64,000 nucleotides of DNA from NCBI RefSeq assembly GCF_024347335.1, contig NZ_AP025463.1, positions 1,612,001 to 1,676,000 on the forward strand, in the 5' to 3' direction. Source of the stretch: Vibrio celticus. GTDB lineage: Bacteria > Pseudomonadota > Gammaproteobacteria > Enterobacterales > Vibrionaceae. Positions within the stretch are counted from its first letter, which is position 1. Every line of letters starts with the position of its first letter. The notes under the pieces are model-generated. The model ran no database searches, was not told the DNA's origin, and saw nothing but the letters and a program-made list of their open reading frames with translations. Shown piece by piece: positions 8,537-18,483 of this stretch. Position numbers and translations under genes: made by a program.

Positions 8537-8706
8537 AGCAAAAAAGTACATATATTTATTATGGATATTGAGAAGGGCAGGAAAAGTCAGGAATCTTTAC
8601 TGTGAGAGAGTCGATGGTATTGAAAGCTGTAACCTGATTTAGTGGCCACAAATTCAAACTGTTTGATTTTCAGTCAAGAAAAACAACATAACTCGAGATA
8701 GATACG

Positions 8707-11700
8707 ATGATGTATGCCGGATTGACCAAAGTTATCGCAATAAATTCTTATCAGAAAAACAAGATGTTTTCTGAGTATTCTTTTGACGCTCCCACTCAGA
8801 TCACTGGCGGTAACGGAGAAGGCAAAACATCACTTTTAAGGCTCATTCCGTTCTTTTATGGCGCGACTGGCACGCAGATCGTCAGGAAATCGAATGTCAA
8901 TAAGCCCTTTGCAGAATGGTATTTACCACACAACAACAGTTATATTGTTTTCGAGTACATTACTGCTCGTGGTCAAGTTGCTCATGTCATTTGTTATCGA
9001 AACCTTAGTACTAAAGGTGGCATTGTTTACCTTTTCGTTAAAGGTCAGTTTGAGCAGTCAGTGATCATTAAACAAGACAGCGAAGACAAGCCTTACGCTA
9101 TCGGCTGTACAAAGCTGGCCGCGGAGCTGAACGCTAACGGCTTAGAATACGAGTCGCGTATTACTAGCGTCAAAGAGTACCGCGAAATTATCCAAAATAT
9201 TAATGCAGGGAATTTGAGTAATCAGTTCCTAAGCTACTCTTTGTGCTCTGGTCGTCATGATGTTCGTCACATTGAAAAAATTACAGCGGCGTTGATTCAA
9301 GGTGAATTCAATATGGCCGACACAAAGGCGCTTTTCCTGGATATCCTCGAGCAAGGGAATAGCACATTAGAGTTTGGTGTGGATGCAAACAGAATTGAAC
9401 AATGGTGTGATGACTACAACGGCCTAACAGCGTTCCTAGACAAAAAAGAAGCGTTCATTGAAGCTATTGCGAACAATAAGCAGATTGCCTATCTAACCAC
9501 TCAGCTCGCAAGTGCCTTAATAACCATTCGTGATGCGTCTGAAAGCCTTGATGGCTCTCTTAAGAAAACCGAACAACAACGCTCAGATTTTCTTGAAAAC
9601 AGTGACAAGCAGATTGGCGAAATTAATCAAGATAAGCTTGACAAAGAGGTTCAAAAGAGCGCTCTTCAACGCTCTATCACAAGTATTAACTCTGAGATCG
9701 AAGTACATCACAGCAAGCTTATAACATACGAAAATAGTGGTTATCCAGAGCTGTCCGTTAAGCTAAAACAATTGCCAGAAATGGAAGACAGGGTGGCACA
9801 ACAAAGACAAAGTTACTCCGATCTTGAAACTAAGGTAAATGATGCCAAAGCAAAGTATGAGAAAGACAAACAAAGCCTTGTTAGTAAGTTCAATAAAGAA
9901 AAGTCTGACCTAACAGAGCAAAAACTTGATGCCGAGAAAGAGTGCAAGGTTAAAAAAGACAAGATAGACGATGTATATCAGCCACAGTTAAAGGAACTGA
10001 CCCAAACCCATACGATTTTTACAGCGGATAAATCTCAGGCTCTTATGGAGCATAGGGCTGAACTCGCTACTCAAAAGCAGCGACTAAAGAACCCAGATAT
10101 TGATGAGCTTCTCATTGAGCAGAGAGAGCAGTTGGAGTCTGAGAAGGACAGATTACAAGAACAAGTAGACACGTTAAAACACACGACAACTTTGAGTGAG
10201 AAGGAAGGAGTCAACTTACAAACTAAACGTGAAAAGCTACTCGAAAGATTAGAGGCCACTCGTCGAAATATGCGCGATGCCGAAACCAGGCTAAAAGTAG
10301 TCAGTAACCGATTAGACCCAGATTCAGGAACCTTGTTCTCGTTCCTGGAGGCTAATCGACAGGGGTGGCAAAGCTCTCCACTTGGTCGTGTTCTTACCGA
10401 TGAGCTTTTGATGGACACGACACTCACACCATCAATGACTGAAGATTCAGGTTCAATGTACGATTTATATATCGATACGAGCAACCTAGCAGATTGTAGT
10501 GTCACCAACAAAGCTGATGTGGAAGAGCAGGCTCACTTGATGGACCGTATCGTTGAGCTTGAAGACGCAGAGGCTGATTTCAATAAGCAAATTTTGAAAA
10601 ATGATTTTGCTGTTAAGCAGTCAACGCTTGAGTTATCACGATTACGCAATGAACTGCGAAACGCTGAGGGTGACCTATCACAAACTAAGGTTAACCTTAA
10701 AAACAAGAAAATAGAGATTGCCCGTGCAAAAGAGGGCTTAGTCGAAAAAATTAATATAAACATCAAATCGATTGAGAAAGCTATAGCCCTGATTGATAGG
10801 GAAATCTCAGTGACGCTTGAACGTTTTGAAGAAGCAAAATTAGAGCTAAACAACGACAGGCTTACTCAAATTAGCAATGTTGAATCATCACTTGATCTCA
10901 CGATCGGAGCTATAGATGAATTACTGGAAAAAAGTACTCTGACGTTAGGCGAGAACAAACAGCGCATCAAAACGGAATATGAACAGCGGTTGAGTGACCA
11001 AGGTATTAGCGGTGAAATCTATCAACGCTACACAGAAGATATTGAATTTCTTGATAATGAGATCAAAAACTTAAAAGTGAAGTCTCATAAAATCAAAGAA
11101 TATGAGACATGGCTTGCTGTTTATGAAATGGATGATCCTAAGAGACGTGACGATCGCAATACTAAGGTCAAAGAACTTGAAACGGTGCATCAAGATATTA
11201 AATCTTTTGAAATTAAACTGAAAGAGTTGAGAGCCAAAGCTCATCGAACCAAAAAAGAGTTTGATGAGAAGCTCTCTATCTTGAGAAACCACAAACAGCG
11301 AGCTGACAGTGCAATCTCTCGCCTAACTAACTATGTGATGTTCGAGGGAGAGGAAGGGAGCCAAGAAGCACTCGATTATAATGGCGATTTAAATTCACTC
11401 TTGAGTGATGTAGAGAGCAAACTCCCGGAGTTAGAGAGGCTTACTAAGCTACGCAAAAAAGATATACAACAGATGGAAACTATCACTCTTAATCTTGGTG
11501 ACGGGGAGCTGTACCGCTTCTGGAATGAAAGCAGTCGAAATACCATTACAGAGGATATTGTTGCTAGTGACTCTAAGCGAATAGATATTCTAGAAATCAT
11601 CATGAATGACATTATTCCTCAGGTGACCAGCATAACAATTGAAAGCGCGGTCAACATGGGGCGTATGCTTGTTGACTTCAAGCATCGGCTACTTGGTTTC

Positions 11701-12369
11701 GACCGTGATATTAAAAAACTTGGTCGTAATATCTCTGAACAAGTAAAGCTCAATAACACGTTCTCGGTGGTTGGTTCTATTGACATTAACGTTGAGAGTT
11801 CACTTTCCAAACTACAAGGTTGGCAAGATATTATTAACTTCTCTGAGATTTACGAAGAGTGGGATAAAACGGGATCTGCTGAGCTACCAACCAAAGAGTT
11901 TTTCAACGCTTTAAGTACACTGACATACCATATTAGTGCCGAGAAAGTTAAAAAGCCTACTGAGCTGTTTGACATCAAATTTGAAGTCATCGAGAACAAC
12001 CAACGTAAAACGGCCAAAACAGATAAAGATATGCGTGATTTGGCCAGTAATGGTACGAACTTGCTCATTCAATCCATGTTGTATTTAGCACTACTGACGC
12101 AACAACGTGGAGCAAGTCGACTATCCATAACTTACCCAACCGATGAGATTGGTAAGCTGACGGCAGAAAACCAAGCTAAATTACTTAAAATGATGGGGGC
12201 ACACAACTTCAATGTTATTGCGGCTCAACCAGATGGCAATAACCGTACAGCCAATTTATTCAAGTACCTGTACCACTTAACGCCTTACAAGAACATTTTC
12301 AACAAACCTAAAGTAAGCAAACTTGCGTTAGCTAAAGCCGCTGAAACTAGCACAGGAGTAGAAGCATGA
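8707..12369 (+). CDS. SMC-like ATPase of a Wadjet/condensin-type defence system (JetC/MksB-like, DUF3584-like)
   Basis: The product has 1220 residues in SMC architecture. Walker A GGNGEGKTS lies at residues 34-42 and a YLP motif at 72-74. Two very long lysine/glutamate-rich coiled coils flank a middle region near residues 540-620. The C-terminal head has a signature-like SNGTNLLIQ near 1114-1122 and Walker B SITYPTDE with D1146/E1147. There is no CxxC zinc hook, so it is hinge-type rather than Rad50/SbcC-type. The GKT and YLP pair suggests DUF3584, from memory of that family. It should be the loop-extruding motor of a complex formed with the next three genes, whose starts overlap stops throughout. 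Confidence 0.75.
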   Translation: MMYAGLTKVIAINSYQKNKMFSEYSFDAPTQITGGNGEGKTSLLRLIPFFYGATGTQIVRKSNVNKPFAEWYLPHNNSYIVFEYITARGQVAHVICYRNLSTKGGIVYLFVKGQFEQSVIIKQDSEDKPYAIGCTKLAAELNANGLEYESRITSVKEYREIIQNINAGNLSNQFLSYSLCSGRHDVRHIEKITAALIQGEFNMADTKALFLDILEQGNSTLEFGVDANRIEQWCDDYNGLTAFLDKKEAFIEAIANNKQIAYLTTQLASALITIRDASESLDGSLKKTEQQRSDFLENSDKQIGEINQDKLDKEVQKSALQRSITSINSEIEVHHSKLITYENSGYPELSVKLKQLPEMEDRVAQQRQSYSDLETKVNDAKAKYEKDKQSLVSKFNKEKSDLTEQKLDAEKECKVKKDKIDDVYQPQLKELTQTHTIFTADKSQALMEHRAELATQKQRLKNPDIDELLIEQREQLESEKDRLQEQVDTLKHTTTLSEKEGVNLQTKREKLLERLEATRRNMRDAETRLKVVSNRLDPDSGTLFSFLEANRQGWQSSPLGRVLTDELLMDTTLTPSMTEDSGSMYDLYIDTSNLADCSVTNKADVEEQAHLMDRIVELEDAEADFNKQILKNDFAVKQSTLELSRLRNELRNAEGDLSQTKVNLKNKKIEIARAKEGLVEKININIKSIEKAIALIDREISVTLERFEEAKLELNNDRLTQISNVESSLDLTIGAIDELLEKSTLTLGENKQRIKTEYEQRLSDQGISGEIYQRYTEDIEFLDNEIKNLKVKSHKIKEYETWLAVYEMDDPKRRDDRNTKVKELETVHQDIKSFEIKLKELRAKAHRTKKEFDEKLSILRNHKQRADSAISRLTNYVMFEGEEGSQEALDYNGDLNSLLSDVESKLPELERLTKLRKKDIQQMETITLNLGDGELYRFWNESSRNTITEDIVASDSKRIDILEIIMNDIIPQVTSITIESAVNMGRMLVDFKHRLLGFDRDIKKLGRNISEQVKLNNTFSVVGSIDINVESSLSKLQGWQDIINFSEIYEEWDKTGSAELPTKEFFNALSTLTYHISAEKVKKPTELFDIKFEVIENNQRKTAKTDKDMRDLASNGTNLLIQSMLYLALLTQQRGASRLSITYPTDEIGKLTAENQAKLLKMMGAHNFNVIAAQPDGNNRTANLFKYLYHLTPYKNIFNKPKVSKLALAKAAETSTGVEA

Positions 12370-13004
12370 AGCCAGTATCACAAGTCTTAGAATCTCTACT
12401 TAGTGGTAGCTTTATCTGCCCAGCAACGGATCGTGAAGCTTACAAGACGCTTAAAGAGGATCGTACACGCCGAGAAATCAATCAAGCGTTGACTCTTATG
12501 GGGCGCGAGCTCCAATGTACGAGCAGAACCAGCGCTTATTATGTCACCTATAAAAATATCGACGACCACAATCGTCGTCAGGTGACCGCGTTGATGAGTA
12601 ATGTACACGGTATCATTCGACCTGTGGTTAAGTTCGTGGCGACAGTCAGTGAGGCTGCTCAAGTTGAAGCAGTGATGGTTGGTGGTGATGAGTTAAATGT
12701 GCCTGTGCTGAGTGCGCAAATCCAATCGTCTCCTAGCTTGATGGAGAAACTCGATAGTATTTATCGACTTCCAAAAGTGAGTCGAAAAAAAGTGCGTGAC
12801 AGTGCCGCTGATAAACTAAATGTGGTTGTTGAATTTCTGGTTAAAGAAGGGGTGGCTCATTTAGTAAACAAAGAGCGCCAACTCTATGTGATGACGGGAA
12901 AATTAGACTTTGTTTACGAGGTGCTCGATTTCATCGATACGCATGAAAAGATCGTTGAGACAGTTAACAAAGCAAACGAGAACCAAGGGGAGTTCAACTT
13001 TTGA
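12366..13004 (+). CDS. KITE-like small subunit of the SMC system (JetB/MksE-like)
   Basis: The gene encodes 212 residues and overlaps the ATPase gene by ATGA. Its size, position directly after the SMC gene and predicted winged-helix segments (TRREINQALTLMGRELQC near the start; KLNVVVEFLVKEGVAHLVNKE near the end) fit a KITE subunit that dimerises and binds the kleisin. Sequence similarity to characterised JetB/DUF4194 proteins cannot be judged by eye, so the role rests on operon position and fold expectation. Confidence 0.6.
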   Translation: MKPVSQVLESLLSGSFICPATDREAYKTLKEDRTRREINQALTLMGRELQCTSRTSAYYVTYKNIDDHNRRQVTALMSNVHGIIRPVVKFVATVSEAAQVEAVMVGGDELNVPVLSAQIQSSPSLMEKLDSIYRLPKVSRKKVRDSAADKLNVVVEFLVKEGVAHLVNKERQLYVMTGKLDFVYEVLDFIDTHEKIVETVNKANENQGEFNF

Positions 13005-14302
13005 TGAGCCCTCAAAACAATGGGAAACATGGTGGTGTTAACCACATGCTTCGCTTAATCAGCCAAGCAAAGGACACATTAACGCATGTTTTTGAAAATG
13101 GCACGATACGTGAAACTCATGAAAACGCCAATGACCTACGTAAACTAAAAGAAGCCCGTGTTGTTATCGTGACAAGCCGCGGCTACCGCGTGCACCCTAA
13201 GATGGAAGCATTGATGAACTACTTCCTTGAAACGGAGGCAAGTTCATTTCTCGGGACTCAACATGCTGAGCGCATTCCAGAAATTCAGAGCTTAGCGCAA
13301 GAATACCTGGAAGCTAAATTAAATGGCAAAAGAGAACAAGAGGCGGATAGATTTAATAGCCTTGAGGGTGTCGTTTATGAAATCACAATGGACTTGCAAG
13401 AGTCTTGTCGTCGCTTAAGAAACCGTATCAGTTATGACTTTGGCTATGGCCATACGCTCACTCAGAAACAAAAAGAGAACCAAGTTGCTATAGAGCAAGC
13501 TGAAAAGCTTGTTACTGGCATGAAAGCTTTCTCTTTTAAGTTGTTGAGTGAAATGGCTGGAGATAACTCCGAGCTCAACACCTTGTTTTGTTCTGAAATG
13601 CACAGTGCGATTCGTAGTTGCCAACAAGAGCTCGGGTCTATCCTAATTCAACTTCGAGCTTTGATGCTGAAGTATCGTAACCGCGAACGCGATAAGGACC
13701 TGATCAATGCCTTTGATCGGTTTATTGATCAAGAGCCGCACTGGACACCAAGTGACGATTTGATTTTGCCTGATGAGATAGCAAAGCAACATGGTATACC
13801 GGTGTTTTGGCTTTCAGAACCTATTCAATTTGCGCATCACCCAAATCCTGATGATATGGACCAAGAGCCGGAATTGGCCGATATTGTTGAAAAAATTACG
13901 GCACAGCCCGCCGAACAAGAAGAGCTTCCGGTTGTTGAAGAAGCTGAGCGCCGAGAATTGACTCTTGATGTTGAAATACAAGAGCTGATTGAAGCGGACA
14001 TTGATTCACATTGCGATACCTTTTTTGCTGAAGCCTTTATTGGTAAGGGAAAAACCAGCATTTCCGCTTTGGAGTATTACGAGCAAATCAATAGTGACTT
14101 ACCGGAAGACCTTGATCAGCTCACTTGCGCTAAAGACGTGTGGCTATTTAGCGTGCTTAATTTCCATAGTTCAATGCTTCCCGAAGATAGCAAAGGCTTT
14201 ACCGTTGAGCCTATCGGGTCTTATACCTATTTAGCAAAAGGTAGCAATATAGGTTACGGCAACCTTCACTTAGAAGATGTGTCTATAGCGAGGAAACTGT
14301 GA
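13004..14302 (+). CDS. Kleisin-like subunit of the SMC system (JetA/MksF-like)
   Basis: I chose the ATG at 13004, giving a TGATG overlap with the preceding gene; a TTG at 13001 is one codon earlier. The 432-residue product begins with a winged-helix-like region (MLRLISQAKDTLTHVFENG, VVIVTSRGYRVHP). A long helical middle follows (about residues 100-250), then an acidic linker rich in Glu and Pro (about 285-330), then a compact C-terminal domain. This layout suits a kleisin that bridges the two ATPase heads. The acidic linker may be the flexible strap. Assignment depends mainly on context. Confidence 0.55.
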   Translation: MSPQNNGKHGGVNHMLRLISQAKDTLTHVFENGTIRETHENANDLRKLKEARVVIVTSRGYRVHPKMEALMNYFLETEASSFLGTQHAERIPEIQSLAQEYLEAKLNGKREQEADRFNSLEGVVYEITMDLQESCRRLRNRISYDFGYGHTLTQKQKENQVAIEQAEKLVTGMKAFSFKLLSEMAGDNSELNTLFCSEMHSAIRSCQQELGSILIQLRALMLKYRNRERDKDLINAFDRFIDQEPHWTPSDDLILPDEIAKQHGIPVFWLSEPIQFAHHPNPDDMDQEPELADIVEKITAQPAEQEELPVVEEAERRELTLDVEIQELIEADIDSHCDTFFAEAFIGKGKTSISALEYYEQINSDLPEDLDQLTCAKDVWLFSVLNFHSSMLPEDSKGFTVEPIGSYTYLAKGSNIGYGNLHLEDVSIARKL

Positions 14303-15144
14303 GTAGAATTATTGATGATATAACGGGTAGTGATTTAAATAGGTTAAAGCAATTGTTCTCTCCTGCGAAGGTTAATGAAGGTGCCAGTGTAGCGCTGAGT
14401 GGCGTGTTTGATACTTTTCATCGCGACTTTAGTGTTGGGAGCGCCAGAGGAGAAAATTTGCAGCTGACGCCTAGAGATATACGTCAAATTAGGAAGGTGA
14501 TCAAAGAGCAATCAGGCTTTGATCTTCTAACTGACTCTATCCCGGATTCTCGAACGGATATGGCTCAGTTCTTTCCAAACGAGAAGCTAAGCTCAAGGCC
14601 TGTCAAAGACAAAGTCATTAAAATTTATGGGATTTTGTCCACGAACATAAATGGCAAATCATATGACTTACAAGAGGGCATGAACATTGAGGTAGCTCTA
14701 AGTCATTTGACGAGCATTGAGCACAGCCAAGTTGTGGTCGTTGAAAACTATGAAGCATTCTCTAAGTTTAGATTAGTACAAACCGACATAGGTTCTAATC
14801 CTCTTATTGTTTACCGAGGAGACAAGGACACGGGAGTAATATCAAAAGAAATTGCGTTGGCTTTTCCAGAGGTCGAGCTTATAGCTTGGTTTGACAGCGA
14901 TCCTAAAGGTATTTCTTTAGCTTTATCATCGGGAGCGACTTATATGCTGCTACCAAATTTATCTATGGGTTCTCTCAAAAAACATGGTCGTTCAGACTTG
15001 TTTGCAGACCAATACCAAAACTGGGATCGTGTCTCAAAACTTATCCCCCCTAAGTTAGAGTCCATAATATCTGAATTGGAAAAAGGGATAACACAAGAGT
15101 CAATCATGGCAAATCAGATAGCCGTAAGGTTACATCAAATTTAG
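14299..15144 (+). CDS. TOPRIM nuclease subunit of the SMC system (JetD/MksG-like, short form)
   Basis: The start is GTG in a four-base GTGA overlap with the kleisin gene. The 281-residue product has a helical N-terminal part (residues 1-105) and then a TOPRIM fold: VVVVENYEAF with Glu149, and ELIAWFDSDPKG with Asp199 and Asp201. These are the acidic residues expected to bind metal for DNA cleavage. In Wadjet, JetD cuts plasmid DNA after the SMC motor has extruded it. JetD and MksG as I know them are nearer 400 residues with a longer N-terminal arm, so this one is a compact version. It ends the operon. Confidence 0.75.
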   Translation: MSRIIDDITGSDLNRLKQLFSPAKVNEGASVALSGVFDTFHRDFSVGSARGENLQLTPRDIRQIRKVIKEQSGFDLLTDSIPDSRTDMAQFFPNEKLSSRPVKDKVIKIYGILSTNINGKSYDLQEGMNIEVALSHLTSIEHSQVVVVENYEAFSKFRLVQTDIGSNPLIVYRGDKDTGVISKEIALAFPEVELIAWFDSDPKGISLALSSGATYMLLPNLSMGSLKKHGRSDLFADQYQNWDRVSKLIPPKLESIISELEKGITQESIMANQIAVRLHQI

Positions 15145-15469
15145 TCACGTAAATGTTGAGCTCCCCTGTAAGTGCGGAGATAGGCATGTTTACCTTGGGG
15201 TAATCAATCAAATGTTGTGAAGCTCATGCAGAGTGCCTACAAGACTGTTAAGTGCTGCTAATCTAGCCACTGAATTATTTATAAAGATTAAACGAATTTT
15301 GTGGCTTTTTTAAAATGCTCGATCATTTGGATATTTCCTTATCTTAAGGCACGTAAAAAGCGCCTAAAATCGGAGCTTTATCAATTCAACTCATTCAATT
15401 TCATATATAATCGCCCTCAATAGTCTGCGCTTGAAAGCAGAGTCCTACATTATTCGAGTAATTAACAAC
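15145..15469. other. Intergenic region between the SMC operon and hsdM, with a probable hsd promoter
   Basis: The 325-bp gap has no gene. A perfect -10 hexamer TATAAT is at 15406-15411, with an AT-rich but poor -35 region, about 60 bases before hsdM. No convincing terminator for the SMC operon was seen. Confidence 0.45.
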
Positions 15470-17116
15470 ATGGCAAAAGCACCCGCTAACAAGAAACCCG
15501 CCTCAAAAGCTAAGCCCGCTTCAAAAGCTAAAAAAGCGACCAAAGGCTTTGAAGAGACCCTTTGGGATACCGCTAATCAGTTGCGTGGCAGTGTTGAGTC
15601 ATCTGAATACAAACACGTGGTATTAAGTCTTGTGTTCTTAAAGTTCATCAGCGACAAGTTTGAAGCACGCCGTCAGAAGATGATAGACGACGGGCAAGAA
15701 GCCTTTGTTGAGATGAAAGAGTTCTACCAACAAGACAACATCTTCTTTTTGCCAGAAGATGCGCGTTGGTCATTTGTTAAAGCGCGAGCGAAGCAAGATG
15801 ATATCGCTATCATCATTGATACCGCTTTATCGACTATCGAAAAAAACAACCCAAGCTTAAAAGACGCTTTGCCAGATAACTACTTCTCGCGCCAAGGTCT
15901 GGAAGTGAAAAAGCTGGCGTCACTTATCGACAGTATTGAAAACATCGATACGTTAGCTAACGAATGTGACATGAGCGAAGAAGACTTAGTCGGTCGTGTT
16001 TACGAATACTTTCTAGGTAAGTTTGCAGCAACCGAAGGCAAAGGTGGTGGCGAGTTCTATACGCCTAAGTCAGTGGTAACACTATTAGCTGAAATGCTAG
16101 AACCCTTCCAAGGTAAGATCTACGATCCAGCTTGTGGCTCCGGCGGTATGTTTGTTCAGTCTTTAAAGTTCATTAAAGAGCACGAAGGGCGCACCAAAGA
16201 CATCGCTATCTATGGTCAAGAGCTTACCTCGACCACTTATAAACTGGCGAAGATGAACTTAGCCATTCGCGGCTTATCAGGCAATTTGGGTGAGCGTGCA
16301 GCCGATACCTTTTTTGCTGACCAGCATAAAGACTTAAAAGCCGATTACATCATGGCCAACCCACCGTTTAACCTTAAAGGTTGGCGTAATGAAGCAGAGC
16401 TAACCGATGATGCGCGCTTTGCTGGCTATCGTACACCACCAACAGGCAACGCCAACTACGGTTGGATTTTGCACATGCTCTCTAAGCTAAGCGAAACAGG
16501 CACCGCAGGCTTTGTATTGGCGAATGGCTCAATGAGTTCAAATACTTCCGGTGAAGGTGAGATCCGCCAGCAGCTTATCGAGAACGATCGCGTTGAATGT
16601 ATGATCGCTTTGCCGGGGCAGCTGTTCTTTACTACGCAAATTCCAGTGTGTATTTGGTTTATCACGAAAGACAAAACCGAGAACACAACCAAAGGTTTCC
16701 GTAACCGCCAAAGAGAGACGCTGTTCATTGATGCTCGTGAAATGGGCACCATGATTAGCCGCACCAATAAAGAGCTGACTAAAGACGACATCGCTCTAAT
16801 TGCCGACACTTACCATGCTTGGCGCTGTGATGAAGCGGAACTTAAAGCGCGTATTGAACGTGGTGATGGCAAAGTAGAGAAGTACGAAGACAAAGCAGGC
16901 TTTAGCAAATCAGCGACCATTGCAGACATTAAAGCCAATGACTTTGTACTGACTCCGGGCCGCTATGTTGGCGCAGCTGATGTGGAAGATGACGGCATTC
17001 CGTTTGAAACCAAGATGAGCGAGCTTTCACAAACCTTATACAACCAAATGAATCGATCGCAAGAGTTGGATAAAGCGATTCGCCGTAACTTGGAGGCGTT
17101 GGGTTATGGGGAGTAA
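15470..17116 (+). CDS. hsdM: Type I restriction-modification system, DNA methyltransferase subunit
   Basis: HsdM carries N6-adenine methyltransferase motifs: DPACGSGG (SAM-binding motif I, about residue 219) and NPPF (catalytic motif IV, about 297). They are preceded by the helical HsdM N-domain (LWDTANQLRGSVESSEYKHV). I chose the ATG at 15470; an upstream frame adds 13 unlikely residues. The first ~25 residues are an unusual Lys/Ala/Pro tail (APANKKPASKAKPASKAKK) resembling histone H1 tails, presumably disordered. The stop overlaps the start of hsdS by 11 bases, so the two are co-translated. Methylation of the host target protects it from the HsdR nuclease. Confidence 0.95.
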   Translation: MAKAPANKKPASKAKPASKAKKATKGFEETLWDTANQLRGSVESSEYKHVVLSLVFLKFISDKFEARRQKMIDDGQEAFVEMKEFYQQDNIFFLPEDARWSFVKARAKQDDIAIIIDTALSTIEKNNPSLKDALPDNYFSRQGLEVKKLASLIDSIENIDTLANECDMSEEDLVGRVYEYFLGKFAATEGKGGGEFYTPKSVVTLLAEMLEPFQGKIYDPACGSGGMFVQSLKFIKEHEGRTKDIAIYGQELTSTTYKLAKMNLAIRGLSGNLGERAADTFFADQHKDLKADYIMANPPFNLKGWRNEAELTDDARFAGYRTPPTGNANYGWILHMLSKLSETGTAGFVLANGSMSSNTSGEGEIRQQLIENDRVECMIALPGQLFFTTQIPVCIWFITKDKTENTTKGFRNRQRETLFIDAREMGTMISRTNKELTKDDIALIADTYHAWRCDEAELKARIERGDGKVEKYEDKAGFSKSATIADIKANDFVLTPGRYVGAADVEDDGIPFETKMSELSQTLYNQMNRSQELDKAIRRNLEALGYGE

Positions 17117-18377
17117 CTTTTTCTCAACCACAATTGGTGAGCAGATTACTCTTCAAAGAGGGTTTGATATAACCAAGAAGGAGCAGCAAGAGGGTAATGT
17201 GCCTGTAGTTTCTTCAGGAGGAATATCAAGTTATCACAATGTGTCTAAAGTAGAAGCGCCCGGAGTCGTTCTCGGTCGAAAAGGTACTCTAGGAACAGTG
17301 TTTTTTGTGGAGAAAGACTTTTGGCCTCATGACACATCCCTATGGGTTAAAGATTTCAAAGGGAATAATCCACAGTTTGTGTACTACTTTTTCAAAGGTA
17401 TGTCTGCGGAATTAAAAAAAATGGATGTAGGTGCAGCAAACCCTGCTCTTAACCGCAATCATGTCCATCCATTGCAAGTTGAGTGGCCTAGGAGAGAGGT
17501 TCAAGACCAAATAGTATCTGTTGGAGCAGCATTAGATCAGAAAATTACTCTTAACAACCAAATAAACCAAACCCTAGAGCAAATGGCACAAACGCTTTTC
17601 AAATCTTGGCTTGTCGATTTTGACCCAGTAAAAGCCAAAATGAATGGCGAACAGCCAAAAGGGATGGATGCGCCTTTTCTTTCAAAAGAAGTTGCCTCGC
17701 TTTTCCCAGAAAAGCTCGTTGAGTCTGAGTTAGGTTTGATTCCTGAGGGGTGGGAAGTGTTGGAATCGCAAAAAGTCGCGACTGTTGCCATTGGTAAGAC
17801 TCCACCTAGGAAGGAGCCTCAATGGTTTTCTGAAAATCCGAGTAATGTCACTTGGGTTTCTATCAAGGATATGGGGAACGCTGGTACTTATGCTCTGGAC
17901 TCATCAGAGTACCTGACACCAGAGGCTGTAGATAAGTTTAACGTCAAGGTTATTCCCGATAACACATTGATTTTGAGTTTTAAACTGACTGTAGGACGTG
18001 TAGCTATCACTCATGGTGAGATGACCACAAATGAAGCTATTGCTCATTACAAATTGACTGATGATGCTCGTGTATCAACTAACTTTTTGTATTCTTACAT
18101 GAAGCAGTTCAATTTTGAGTCATTAGGGAGCACTTCATCAATAGCAAAAGCTGTTAACTCTAGGATTATCAAAGCACTGCCAGTCATCGTGCCATCGAAA
18201 GAGATCCTTGATAGCTTTGATACTCTAGTGAAACCACTGTTCGATAAAATTAAGTCGAATCAGATGGAAAATCAGAACCTAGAAGCACTCCGTGACACGC
18301 TACTTCCTAAATTGCTTTCCGGCGAAATCGACTTAGAAAACCTGCAAGTAGAACAAGCTATAGCAATTGCAGAGTAA
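17106..18377 (+). CDS. hsdS: Type I restriction-modification system, specificity subunit
   Basis: The 423-residue protein has the usual HsdS plan. Target-recognition domain 1 is at residues ~5-140. A central conserved helix follows (LNNQINQTLEQMAQTLFKSW, then VDFDPVKAKMNG), then domain 2 at ~205-375, then a C-terminal conserved helix (NQNLEALRDTLLPKLLSGEI). Each recognition domain reads one half of a bipartite site; the site itself cannot be deduced here. The start lies inside the end of hsdM. No second hsdS fragment or inverted repeat that would indicate specificity shuffling was seen nearby. Confidence 0.93.
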   Translation: MGSNFFSTTIGEQITLQRGFDITKKEQQEGNVPVVSSGGISSYHNVSKVEAPGVVLGRKGTLGTVFFVEKDFWPHDTSLWVKDFKGNNPQFVYYFFKGMSAELKKMDVGAANPALNRNHVHPLQVEWPRREVQDQIVSVGAALDQKITLNNQINQTLEQMAQTLFKSWLVDFDPVKAKMNGEQPKGMDAPFLSKEVASLFPEKLVESELGLIPEGWEVLESQKVATVAIGKTPPRKEPQWFSENPSNVTWVSIKDMGNAGTYALDSSEYLTPEAVDKFNVKVIPDNTLILSFKLTVGRVAITHGEMTTNEAIAHYKLTDDARVSTNFLYSYMKQFNFESLGSTSSIAKAVNSRIIKALPVIVPSKEILDSFDTLVKPLFDKIKSNQMENQNLEALRDTLLPKLLSGEIDLENLQVEQAIAIAE

Positions 18378-18386
18378 CCTTTCGCC

Positions 18387-18422
18387 ATCTCAGATACCTC
18401 GTCCTTCGGTTCTGAGATAACG
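18387..18422 (+). repeat. Dispersed Vibrio-type intergenic repeat (variant)
   Basis: ATCTCAGATACCTCG...GGTTCTGAGATAACG is an imperfect palindrome. It resembles the repeat units at 25054-25276 and lies between hsdS and the SWIM gene. Confidence 0.5.
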
Positions 18423-18483
18423 AAGGTGGGAATTAGATGAATCCGAAATATACAAAGCAAAGCGTAGGTGGAACCATAATATA

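Noticed and set aside
8858..9064. Several short frames inside the SMC-like ATPase gene on both strands
   Set aside because: They lie wholly within a 1220-codon gene with clear motifs and have no ribosome site or family resemblance; they are frame shadows.
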